Assembly: GCA_011947345.1 (NCBI GenBank)
Contig: JAAVTG010000057.1
Location: 682,001-746,000, forward strand
Direction: 5' to 3'
Source of the DNA: Phytophthora quininea
Taxonomy: Eukaryota; Oomycota; Peronosporomycetes; Peronosporales; Peronosporaceae
DNA: 64,000 nucleotides
Part shown: one piece after another, positions 25,184 through 34,258 of the stretch
Numbering within the stretch: the stretch's first letter is position 1
Layout: the number at the start of each line of letters is the position of its first letter
Made by a program: the position numbers and the translations under genes
Notes under the pieces: generated by a model
Told to the model about the DNA's origin: nothing
The model's database searches: none
What the model saw: only the letters and a program-made list of their open reading frames with translations

Positions 25184-25255
25184 GGCCTCGTGGTCTAGTG
25201 GTATGATTCTCGCTTCGGGTGCGAGAGGTCCCGGGTTCGATTCCCGGTGAGGCCC
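25184..25255 (+). tRNA. tRNA-Pro(CGG), array copy 28
   Basis: No difference from copy 1 seen; following spacer G/A. Confidence 0.97.
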
Positions 25256-25905
25256 CGTCTTTGCTCTCGCGCCGTGCTGGACGTTTTGCTGGACTGACGC
25301 TGCTTTCTAGCCGTTCTGACCCGCACCTGGATAGGCCTCGACGCCGTGGCCGTCCTGGCAGGACGTAGCAACCACCACCACGTCTGCACGTCTGTTTCCA
25401 GCAACACAAGTTGCCGCCGTTCGCCTCGAACCGATGGCCACGGAACACCGCCTTCGCTCACGTCGCGATAGGTGTCGGGGTGTTGTGCCGCCTCTACGGT
25501 GTCCTGCCGGCACGCGAGACGCGTCGCGCGCCGACTCTTGCTGTTTTCAGCGACAGACCGTAGCTCCGGTGTTCTGGAACCGACAGCGACATCGCGAGTC
25601 CCAATCGAGTTCCAACGATCGTGTGACGGGTGTTCTACCGGTGAGCGCCGCCGAGGAGACAGGCAGAAGCCACGAGACTACTGTGCGTGCGGTCAGTCGC
25701 TCCGTATCGAGGCGGGCGAGTCGGACTGGAGTGTGTCGATTGGCTGGCCATCGCGATCGATGCAGACGGTTGCAGGCGTTCCATGCGGCGGGAGAGGGTA
25801 GCGCAAGGGCCAGGGCTTTGCGGGAAGGTGCGTGTGGCTGCGTAAAGTGTCGTGGGGAGGCGTGAGGCGTTTCCGAAGTTTGGGAGGGTAGAAGCTGTTT
25901 GGAGT

Positions 25906-25977
25906 GGCCTCGTGGTCTAGTGGTATGATTCTCGCTTCGGGTGCGAGAGGTCCCGGGTTCGATTCCCGGTGAGGCCC
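25906..25977 (+). tRNA. tRNA-Pro(CGG), array copy 29
   Basis: No difference from copy 1 seen; following spacer G/A. Confidence 0.97.
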
Positions 25978-26627
25978 CGTCTTTGCTCTCGCGCCGTGCT
26001 GGACGTTTTGCTGGACTGACGCTGCTTTCTAGCCGTTCTGACCCGCACCTGGATAGGCCTCGACGCCGTGGCCGTCCTGGCAGGACGTAGCAACCACCAC
26101 CACGTCTGCACGTCTGTTTCCAGCAACACAAGTTGCCGCCGTTCGCCTCGAACCGATGGCCACGGAACACCGCCTTCGCTCACGTCGCGATAGGTGTCGG
26201 GGTGTTGTGCCGCCTCTACGGTGTCCTGCCGGCACGCGAGACGCGTCGCGCGCCGACTCTTGCTGTTTTCAGCGACAGACCGTAGCTCCGGTGTTCTGGA
26301 ACCGACAGCGACATCGCGAGTCCCAATCGAGTTCCAACGATCGTGTGACGGGTGTTCTACCGGTGAGCGCCGCCGAGGAGACAGGCAGAAGCCACGAGAC
26401 TACTGTGCGTGCGGTCAGTCGCTCCGTATCGAGGCGGGCGAGTCGGACTGGAGTGTGTCGATTGGCTGGCCATCGCGATCGATGCAGACGGTTGCAGGCG
26501 TTCCATGCGGCGGGAGAGGGTAGCGCAAGGGCCAGGGCTTTGCGGGAAGGTGCGTGTGGCTGCGTAAAGTGTCGTGGGGAGGCGTGAGGCGTTTCCGAAG
26601 TTTGGGAGGGTAGAAGCTGTTTGGAGT

Positions 26628-26699
26628 GGCCTCGTGGTCTAGTGGTATGATTCTCGCTTCGGGTGCGAGAGGTCCCGGGTTCGATTCCCGGTGAGGCCC
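26628..26699 (+). tRNA. tRNA-Pro(CGG), array copy 30
   Basis: No difference from copy 1 seen; following spacer G/A, last of the right block. Confidence 0.97.
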
Positions 26700-27349
26700 C
26701 GTCTTTGCTCTCGCGCCGTGCTGGACGTTTTGCTGGACTGACGCTGCTTTCTAGCCGTTCTGACCCGCACCTGGATAGGCCTCGACGCCGTGGCCGTCCT
26801 GGCAGGACGTAGCAACCACCACCACGTCTGCACGTCTGTTTCCAGCAACACAAGTTGCCGCCGTTCGCCTCGAACCGATGGCCACGGAACACCGCCTTCG
26901 CTCACGTCGCGATAGGTGTCGGGGTGTTGTGCCGCCTCTACGGTGTCCTGCCGGCACGCGAGACGCGTCGCGCGCCGACTCTTGCTGTTTTCAGCGACAG
27001 ACCGTAGCTCCGGTGTTCTGGAACCGACAGCGACATCGCGAGTCCCAATCGAGTTCCAACGATCGTGTGACGGGTGTTCTACCGGTGAGCGCCGCCGAGG
27101 AGACAGGCAGAAGCCACGAGACTACTGTGCGTGCGGTCAGTCGCTCCGTATCGAGGCGGGCGAGTCGGACTGGAGTGTGTCGATTGGCTGGCCATCGCGA
27201 TCGATGCAGACGGTTGCAGGCGTTCCATGCGGCGGGAGAGGGTAGCGCAAGGGCCAGGGCTTTGCGGGAAGGTGCGTGTGGCTGCGTAAAGTGTCGTGGG
27301 GAGGCGTGAGGCGTTTCCGAAGTTTGGGAGGGTAGAAGCTGTTTGGAGT

Positions 27350-27421
27350 GGCCTCGTGGTCTAGTGGTATGATTCTCGCTTCGGGTGCGAGAGGTCCCGG
27401 GTTCGATTCCCGGTGAGGCCC
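27350..27421 (+). tRNA. tRNA-Pro(CGG), array copy 31
   Basis: No difference from copy 1 seen; following spacer G/G with the only G-to-T change of the array (27919). Confidence 0.97.
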
Positions 27422-28071
27422 CGTCTTTGCTCTCGCGCCGTGCTGGACGTTTTGCTGGACTGACGCTGCTTTCTAGCCGTTCTGACCCGCACCTGGATAG
27501 GCCTCGACGCCGTGGCCGTCCTGGCAGGACGTAGCAACCACCACCACGTCTGCACGTCTGTTTCCAGCAACACAAGTTGCCGCCGTTCGCCTCGAACCGA
27601 TGGCCACGGAACACCGCCTTCGCTCACGTCGCGATAGGTGTCGGGGTGTTGTGCCGCCTCTACGGTGTCCTGCCGGCACGCGAGACGCGTCGCGCGCCGA
27701 CTCTTGCTGTTTTCAGCGACAGACCGTAGCTCCGGTGTTCTGGAACCGACAGCGACATCGCGAGTCCCGATCGAGTTCCAACGATCGTGTGACGGGTGTT
27801 CTACCGGTGAGCGCCGCCGAGGAGACAGGCAGAAGCCACGAGACTACTGTGCGTGCGGTCAGTCGCTCCGTATCGAGGCGGGCGAGTCGGACTGGAGTGT
27901 GTCGATTGGCTGGCCATCTCGATCGATGCAGACGGTTGCAGGCGTTCCATGCGGCGGGAGAGGGTAGCGCAAGGGCCAGGGCTTTGCGGGAAGGTGCGTG
28001 TGGCTGCGTAAAGTGTCGTGGGGAGGCGTGAGGCGTTTCCGAAGTTTGGGAGGGTAGAAGCTGTTTGGAGT

Positions 28072-28143
28072 GGCCTCGTGGTCTAGTGGTATGATTCTCG
28101 CTTCGGGTGCGAGAGGTCCCGGGTTCGATTCCCGGTGAGGCCC
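28072..28143 (+). tRNA. tRNA-Pro(CGG), array copy 32
   Basis: No difference from copy 1 seen; following spacer G/G. Confidence 0.97.
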
Positions 28144-28793
28144 CGTCTTTGCTCTCGCGCCGTGCTGGACGTTTTGCTGGACTGACGCTGCTTTCTAGCC
28201 GTTCTGACCCGCACCTGGATAGGCCTCGACGCCGTGGCCGTCCTGGCAGGACGTAGCAACCACCACCACGTCTGCACGTCTGTTTCCAGCAACACAAGTT
28301 GCCGCCGTTCGCCTCGAACCGATGGCCACGGAACACCGCCTTCGCTCACGTCGCGATAGGTGTCGGGGTGTTGTGCCGCCTCTACGGTGTCCTGCCGGCA
28401 CGCGAGACGCGTCGCGCGCCGACTCTTGCTGTTTTCAGCGACAGACCGTAGCTCCGGTGTTCTGGAACCGACAGCGACATCGCGAGTCCCGATCGAGTTC
28501 CAACGATCGTGTGACGGGTGTTCTACCGGTGAGCGCCGCCGAGGAGACAGGCAGAAGCCACGAGACTACTGTGCGTGCGGTCAGTCGCTCCGTATCGAGG
28601 CGGGCGAGTCGGACTGGAGTGTGTCGATTGGCTGGCCATCGCGATCGATGCAGACGGTTGCAGGCGTTCCATGCGGCGGGAGAGGGTAGCGCAAGGGCCA
28701 GGGCTTTGCGGGAAGGTGCGTGTGGCTGCGTAAAGTGTCGTGGGGAGGCGTGAGGCGTTTCCGAAGTTTGGGAGGGTAGAAGCTGTTTGGAGT

Positions 28794-28865
28794 GGCCTCG
28801 TGGTCTAGTGGTATGATTCTCGCTTCGGGTGCGAGAGGTCCCGGGTTCGATTCCCGGTGAGGCCC
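28794..28865 (+). tRNA. tRNA-Pro(CGG), array copy 33
   Basis: No difference from copy 1 seen; following spacer G/A. Confidence 0.97.
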
Positions 28866-29515
28866 CGTCTTTGCTCTCGCGCCGTGCTGGACGTTTTGCT
28901 GGACTGACGCTGCTTTCTAGCCGTTCTGACCCGCACCTGGATAGGCCTCGACGCCGTGGCCGTCCTGGCAGGACGTAGCAACCACCACCACGTCTGCACG
29001 TCTGTTTCCAGCAACACAAGTTGCCGCCGTTCGCCTCGAACCGATGGCCACGGAACACCGCCTTCGCTCACGTCGCGATAGGTGTCGGGGTGTTGTGCCG
29101 CCTCTACGGTGTCCTGCCGGCACGCGAGACGCGTCGCGCGCCGACTCTTGCTGTTTTCAGCGACAGACCGTAGCTCCGGTGTTCTGGAACCGACAGCGAC
29201 ATCGCGAGTCCCAATCGAGTTCCAACGATCGTGTGACGGGTGTTCTACCGGTGAGCGCCGCCGAGGAGACAGGCAGAAGCCACGAGACTACTGTGCGTGC
29301 GGTCAGTCGCTCCGTATCGAGGCGGGCGAGTCGGACTGGAGTGTGTCGATTGGCTGGCCATCGCGATCGATGCAGACGGTTGCAGGCGTTCCATGCGGCG
29401 GGAGAGGGTAGCGCAAGGGCCAGGGCTTTGCGGGAAGGTGCGTGTGGCTGCGTAAAGTGTCGTGGGGAGGCGTGAGGCGTTTCCGAAGTTTGGGAGGGTA
29501 GAAGCTGTTTGGAGT

Positions 29516-29587
29516 GGCCTCGTGGTCTAGTGGTATGATTCTCGCTTCGGGTGCGAGAGGTCCCGGGTTCGATTCCCGGTGAGGCCC
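29516..29587 (+). tRNA. tRNA-Pro(CGG), array copy 34
   Basis: No difference from copy 1 seen; following spacer G/A. Confidence 0.97.
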
Positions 29588-30237
29588 CGTCTTTGCTCTC
29601 GCGCCGTGCTGGACGTTTTGCTGGACTGACGCTGCTTTCTAGCCGTTCTGACCCGCACCTGGATAGGCCTCGACGCCGTGGCCGTCCTGGCAGGACGTAG
29701 CAACCACCACCACGTCTGCACGTCTGTTTCCAGCAACACAAGTTGCCGCCGTTCGCCTCGAACCGATGGCCACGGAACACCGCCTTCGCTCACGTCGCGA
29801 TAGGTGTCGGGGTGTTGTGCCGCCTCTACGGTGTCCTGCCGGCACGCGAGACGCGTCGCGCGCCGACTCTTGCTGTTTTCAGCGACAGACCGTAGCTCCG
29901 GTGTTCTGGAACCGACAGCGACATCGCGAGTCCCAATCGAGTTCCAACGATCGTGTGACGGGTGTTCTACCGGTGAGCGCCGCCGAGGAGACAGGCAGAA
30001 GCCACGAGACTACTGTGCGTGCGGTCAGTCGCTCCGTATCGAGGCGGGCGAGTCGGACTGGAGTGTGTCGATTGGCTGGCCATCGCGATCGATGCAGACG
30101 GTTGCAGGCGTTCCATGCGGCGGGAGAGGGTAGCGCAAGGGCCAGGGCTTTGCGGGAAGGTGCGTGTGGCTGCGTAAAGTGTCGTGGGGAGGCGTGAGGC
30201 GTTTCCGAAGTTTGGGAGGGTAGAAGCTGTTTGGAGT

Positions 30238-30309
30238 GGCCTCGTGGTCTAGTGGTATGATTCTCGCTTCGGGTGCGAGAGGTCCCGGGTTCGATTCCCG
30301 GTGAGGCCC
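30238..30309 (+). tRNA. tRNA-Pro(CGG), array copy 35
   Basis: No difference from copy 1 seen. This is the last copy; its spacer is cut off at 30609, before the +419 site. Confidence 0.97.
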
Positions 30310-30609
30310 CGTCTTTGCTCTCGCGCCGTGCTGGACGTTTTGCTGGACTGACGCTGCTTTCTAGCCGTTCTGACCCGCACCTGGATAGGCCTCGACGCCG
30401 TGGCCGTCCTGGCAGGACGTAGCAACCACCACCACGTCTGCACGTCTGTTTCCAGCAACACAAGTTGCCGCCGTTCGCCTCGAACCGATGGCCACGGAAC
30501 ACCGCCTTCGCTCACGTCGCGATAGGTGTCGGGGTGTTGTGCCGCCTCTACGGTGTCCTGCCGGCACGCGAGACGCGTCGCGCGCCGACTCTTGCTGTTT
30601 TCAGCGACA

Positions 30610-31616
30610 AAAGAAGGCGTTTCTAGAATGTAGCGTGAGGCGATGGTAAGGCTCCTTCATACTAAAGGGAAAATTTGCTGTTGTTTCATGGATCTGGATT
30701 ATGACAGGAAGTCTATGCTATATCCACTTTATCGATCTGTGGGACTACAAGAAGCTGTGTTCATCAAATGGTGGTGGGAGCCTACATCCGGACAGCGGTG
30801 ACAAACGTGTGGACTCTCGCCGTCGGACGTACGATCGCCGGGATCTCGTCATGCCCCTCCACCGACACCACGAACGAGCCGACGACACCTCACAAGTGTA
30901 ACATCCTGGGCTTGGGTCTGCAGATCTCGGTCATTCGCTTGGCTCAGGCTGGTGACGGTAATGGTGGAGACAATTTGACGATGATAGCGGGGATGGCTGC
31001 GAGGACGCTGAAGTCAAGGGCGGTGGCAGTTGATGTGGTCGTCTGTCAGAATGGAACGTATACCGGAAGACATAACGCTGCGTCAGACAACGGCGTTGAT
31101 ACCCTCCCTCTTACTGACGTACGCTCATCAACTATAATACTCGGCATCAACTGTGTTCAATTCAACCTTTAACCAATTCAACGACGTTCCGTGTGTAAAC
31201 GTTAAGCAGATGGAATACACCGATGATTTCCTGTTCTGGGTAGCGCAACCTTTCTAAACGTACGGTGACGTTGTTTGCGGAGTGCAGCAGTCATGCGGTA
31301 ATTACCGCACAAGCATCGGTATGCAACAGCTTCTAATGACGCACCTCTTCCCAGCAATATCGACTCCGACACTTCCCGCCTCAGGACCAGCGACTCTAAT
31401 TGGCCGAGACTATCGCGCGAAGCAAACTCCACGTTGTCGGCAAAACCAGTCGAACATGTTAGACAACTATCTGTTCAAGATAATGTACAAAAGAACGAAC
31501 CTCAATGCCCTTGGCGACGACGTACTTCATCTCGCACAGCAACTACAGTAATACTAGTAGTGCTTCTTTTGATTGGATACCCAGGATAGGGAAATTCTGC
31601 AGTATCCAACCCCGCA
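30610..31616. other. unique right flank of the array
   Basis: This single-copy DNA runs from the broken array edge to the Yippee-like gene. An open frame at 30768-31172 (+) gives 134 codons without a recognisable domain, and I do not call it a gene. The last part should contain the promoter and 5' UTR of the Yippee-like gene, but no convincing core promoter motif was found. Confidence 0.45.
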
Positions 31617-32140
31617 ATGGGCCGCGTCTTCGAGGTGTACGTGGACAGCGCGCGGGTCTTCCGCTGCTCCAAGTGCGGCGCGCACCTGTCCCGCAACGAG
31701 GACATCATCTCCAAGGCGAGTTGATGCAGCTTTGGTCGCAAGTTCCGCCGCCTCTGACTCTGTCGTTCGCTTTTAGAACTTCCAAGGCACCAGTGGCAAG
31801 GCGTACCTCTTCGATACAGCGTGAGTGATGATTCCGCTAGCAAGGGACTGGGGGCTACGAAGCAGCTCACTGCTCTGCTACTCAGTGTGAATGTCTGTAC
31901 CGGTCCACCCGAGGAGCGCATGCTCATGACGGGGCTGCATGTTGTCATGGATCTCTACTGCAACACGTGCTGGAGTCCCGTCGGCTGGAAATACGTGCGT
32001 CTCTTGCAGGGTCCAACTGGCTAAGACCAGACTGCTAACGTTTGTGTCGCTGTCTGCAGAAGGAGGCCCACGAAGCGTCTGAAAAGTACAAAGAAGGCAA
32101 ATTCATTCTCGAGTTAGCCAAGACGGACCAGCTGCCGTGA
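31617..32140 (+). CDS. Yippee-like zinc-binding protein (YPEL5-like)
   Basis: A 110-residue protein in four exons: 31617-31715, 31777-31820, 31886-31994 and 32060-32140. Joined, they make one uninterrupted frame ending in TGA. It begins MGRVFEVY, like YPEL5, then FRCSKCGAHL (first CxxC), FQGTSGKAYLF, the EERMLMTGLH core, DLYCNTC (second CxxC), GWKY and YKEGKFILE. The two CxxC pairs form the Yippee zinc site. Family members are about 105-120 residues, so it is full length. In animals YPEL5 belongs to the CTLH ubiquitin-ligase complex; that role here is inference. The first intron starts GC (AAG/GCGAGT) instead of GT; the others are GT-AG. The gene converges on the PUF60-like gene with 68 bp between stops. 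Confidence 0.93.
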
Positions 32141-32208
32141 CAACGGGAGCTCGTCCGCTAATGAAATGGTTGCAGCGTTACTCCCTCTTCACAGAGCTTA
32201 CTGCCATC

Positions 32209-34054
32209 TTACGGGAAGCCACTCGAGTAGAGCTGCTGCTTCAACTCCTTGAGAAGGTAGTAGTGCGCCTGCACCTGGTTCCCGCCGAAGAACCGGCCGT
32301 GGAGCGCCTGCTTGGCCTTGGCAGCTCCAGTCGCATCGTTAAACACCACAAAGACGCGTACGTGGTCCTCCAGCTCCTTGATTTCCACCTTCTTGACGCC
32401 GCCAAATTTGCTACACTCTCCTCGCACCTCGTCTTCCAGTTCGTCATCCACCTCCCCGCGGTTCACGAGGTTCAGCAGGCAGAGACAGCATTTTGCATCG
32501 TCATCTGCCATGTCTTTTACAGCATCGACATCGTCGTCGAAAGGCGCTGCTTTTGGGATTTCCACGGCTGAAGAACCGACGGGCTCTGCGCCGAGACCTT
32601 GGCGCACAACCTTGTCCTGGCTGGTTGCAAGATTGATCATCATGGCCGATTCACTGGCCTTGCCGACTTTCAACGGCTCTCCAGCAAGTTCAAAGCCATG
32701 CATGTGCTGGATCGCACTCTGTGCGAAGCTCTCCTCTGTAAATTGCATAAAGCCATAGCCTCGGTGCTGCATGCAGCGACGCGCGTCAGACTCTACCTAC
32801 TAAATGGTATCAATGCTGCTACTCACCACTCCAGATTCCAGCGGAGATACAGCTGTCATAACACAAGAGTGAATGGAACCAAACGGAGAAAAATACTCTG
32901 CAGCCAGTCAGTGAGGTATCAGAAAACCGCAACGCGTGGATCTGGACAACCAGAACAAACGAACCTCCAAGTGATGGCTATTCAGCTCTACACGAACGTT
33001 GGAAACGTAGATGCACTTGGTGGGGACGCTACCCACAAGAATTCAACGTCTAATTAGCAGGCGTGAAAAAAAATCTAGGCGCTCACTTCTTGATCGCCTC
33101 TTGCCCGATCGAGAGCGAGTCATTTGGGTTTGTATTGCCGCGATGCGGTCGGCCAACCTGCACAAGAAAAACAAAAGAGTTAGCAATGTTTCCCCAGTAT
33201 TTAGAGGAGACGGAAGTGTATGGCATATACCCGCATGGTTCGGTTGGCCAACGAAGTCCCATTTAGCACTTGAACTGCGCTCTCAGCCGCCAGCACGTCC
33301 TCATACTCTAAGAAGCAGAACCCCTTGGACCGAGACGCACTATCGCCAATTTCCAATGAAAAAAATGTCAGCGTGTCCTCTAACAGCAGACCAAAGGGTA
33401 ACTGCGCTTACCCAGGCTCCAGCGACAGATCGATAGAGTGGATGACTCCGAACGGCGCGAAGGCAGACCGAATGTCCTCCTCCTTGAGGTCGTAATACAG
33501 ATTGCCAATGTACAGGCGCCGCGCCAGGTCGTTGGGCGAGACCTTGGTGCCAGCCACATTGAGCGATAGCAGACTGGCCTGGGCCAGCGCTCGCGCTCGC
33601 GCCGCCTGCGCGTCCAGCTGGCCGCCGGCGCCCTAAGAGCAACAGGCACGAGAATGAAACTACAGCACCAGCAGACAGACACACACGCACACACAAGCAC
33701 GAGGACCACACAGAGGATTAACGCCCCACTCTACGGCTCGGCACAGGCCGCGCACTTACGATCAAGGGCCGAGAGGCCGCCGCTGCCATGGCCTGCAGCT
33801 CCTCGGGCGCCGTCTTCTGCTTCACGACGCTCGACAGTCGCTTGACGATGTCGCCCAGCGCTGGCAGGAATCGTTAATGTAAGACCAAAGGAATAGATCG
33901 ACGGTATGTTAGTCGAATTACAATATACCTTTGGGGCTGGCGCTGGTTTTGGGTGTGTCCTCTTCCTCCCCTCCCAGCGAGTTCGACGCGAACGCTTGGC
34001 CTCGTGGTCGTCGCCGTCGCCGTCGCCGTCGAGCGAGCGCTTGGTCGTAGACAT
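32209..34054 (-). CDS. PUF60: PUF60-like splicing factor (RRM-RRM-UHM)
   Basis: Eight exons on the minus strand join into one frame of 443 codons: 34054-33922, 33860-33760, 33632-33412, 33339-33231, 33157-33087, 33028-32961, 32897-32827 and 32766-32209. The N-terminus is short and basic ([19 protein letters not shown]). RRM1 has [17 protein letters not shown] with AFAPFG, then [12 protein letters not shown]2 has [12 protein letters not shown] and [11 protein letters not shown]. The last exon ends in a U2AF-homology-type RRM ([22 protein letters not shown] ... [10 protein letters not shown]). This order and the AFAPFG element fit PUF60/Half pint, a U2 snRNP-associated factor that helps 3' splice-site recognition in the nucleus. 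RBM39 is the other candidate but has an RS domain, which is absent here. The donor of exon 1 (GTAATT at 33921) was chosen because the more obvious GTATAT site breaks the frame; the exon 6/7 boundary is also uncertain by a few bases. Confidence 0.85.
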
Positions 34055-34258
34055 CGCCGTCTTGTCCAGAAAAATAGTGACCAAAAGTATAGCACTATTT
34101 TTTTGTGGTTTTAATTGGCGACTAGCGAATGCATGAACACGTTTCTTCCAAGCGCGGAGACTCTGGGCGCTATTTCTCTTTTCAACGCTGGTCTCCATGC
34201 TAAAATCTTGCTTACTACCTACAAAACTACCTTACTTTTCACCCCTGGTCGCGGCTTC

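Larger units (their letters stand above)
5089..30609 (+). repeat. tandem array of a 722-bp unit, each with one tRNA-Pro(CGG); 35 tRNA copies
   Basis: Head-to-tail units repeat every 722 bp (721 bp between copies 1 and 2). Each unit is a 72-bp tRNA gene plus a spacer of about 650 bp. The array opens inside a spacer (5089-5690) and closes inside a spacer (ends 30609, about 300 bp after the last tRNA). Differences between units are few. Counting from each tRNA start they are A/G at +151, A/G at +419, one T at +569 (27919) and one GGGG to GGG loss near 6361. Downstream spacers by copy number read (+151/+419): leading partial A/G; 1 G/G; 2 A/G; 3 G/G; 4-8 G/A; 9-24 A/A; 25-30 G/A; 31-32 G/G; 33-34 G/A; 35 G and then truncated. 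Each spacer has a perfect hairpin (CGTCCT-GGC-AGGACG, for example 5858-5872) and the first TTTT lies 28 bp after the tRNA. I see no second RNA gene and no credible protein gene in the spacer. The copy number depends on the assembly being right. Confidence 0.97.

Noticed and set aside
5219..30567. Repeating reading frames of 143, 109, 207, 88 and 68 codons in every array unit
   Set aside because: They recur because the unit recurs. They overlap each other on both strands, and two of them (207 and 88 codons) run antisense through the tRNA, giving the typical false peptide SPGIEPGTSRTRSE. No domain or intron logic supports them.
5089..30609. CRISPR-like array or satellite protein repeat
   Set aside because: The repeats are long (722 bp) and contiguous with no variable spacers, and the only gene in them is a nuclear-type tRNA. 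The rest of the window is clearly eukaryotic.
5089..30609. 5S rRNA or snRNA hidden in the spacer
   Set aside because: Read by eye, the spacer has no 5S core, Sm site or second A/B box pair in the sense orientation.
5089..30609. tRNA-derived SINE family
   Set aside because: The units are in perfect tandem without poly(A) or simple tails and without target duplications, and the tRNA is intact rather than degenerate.
30768..31172. 134-codon open frame right of the array
   Set aside because: No domain, no codon signature and no splice or promoter support.
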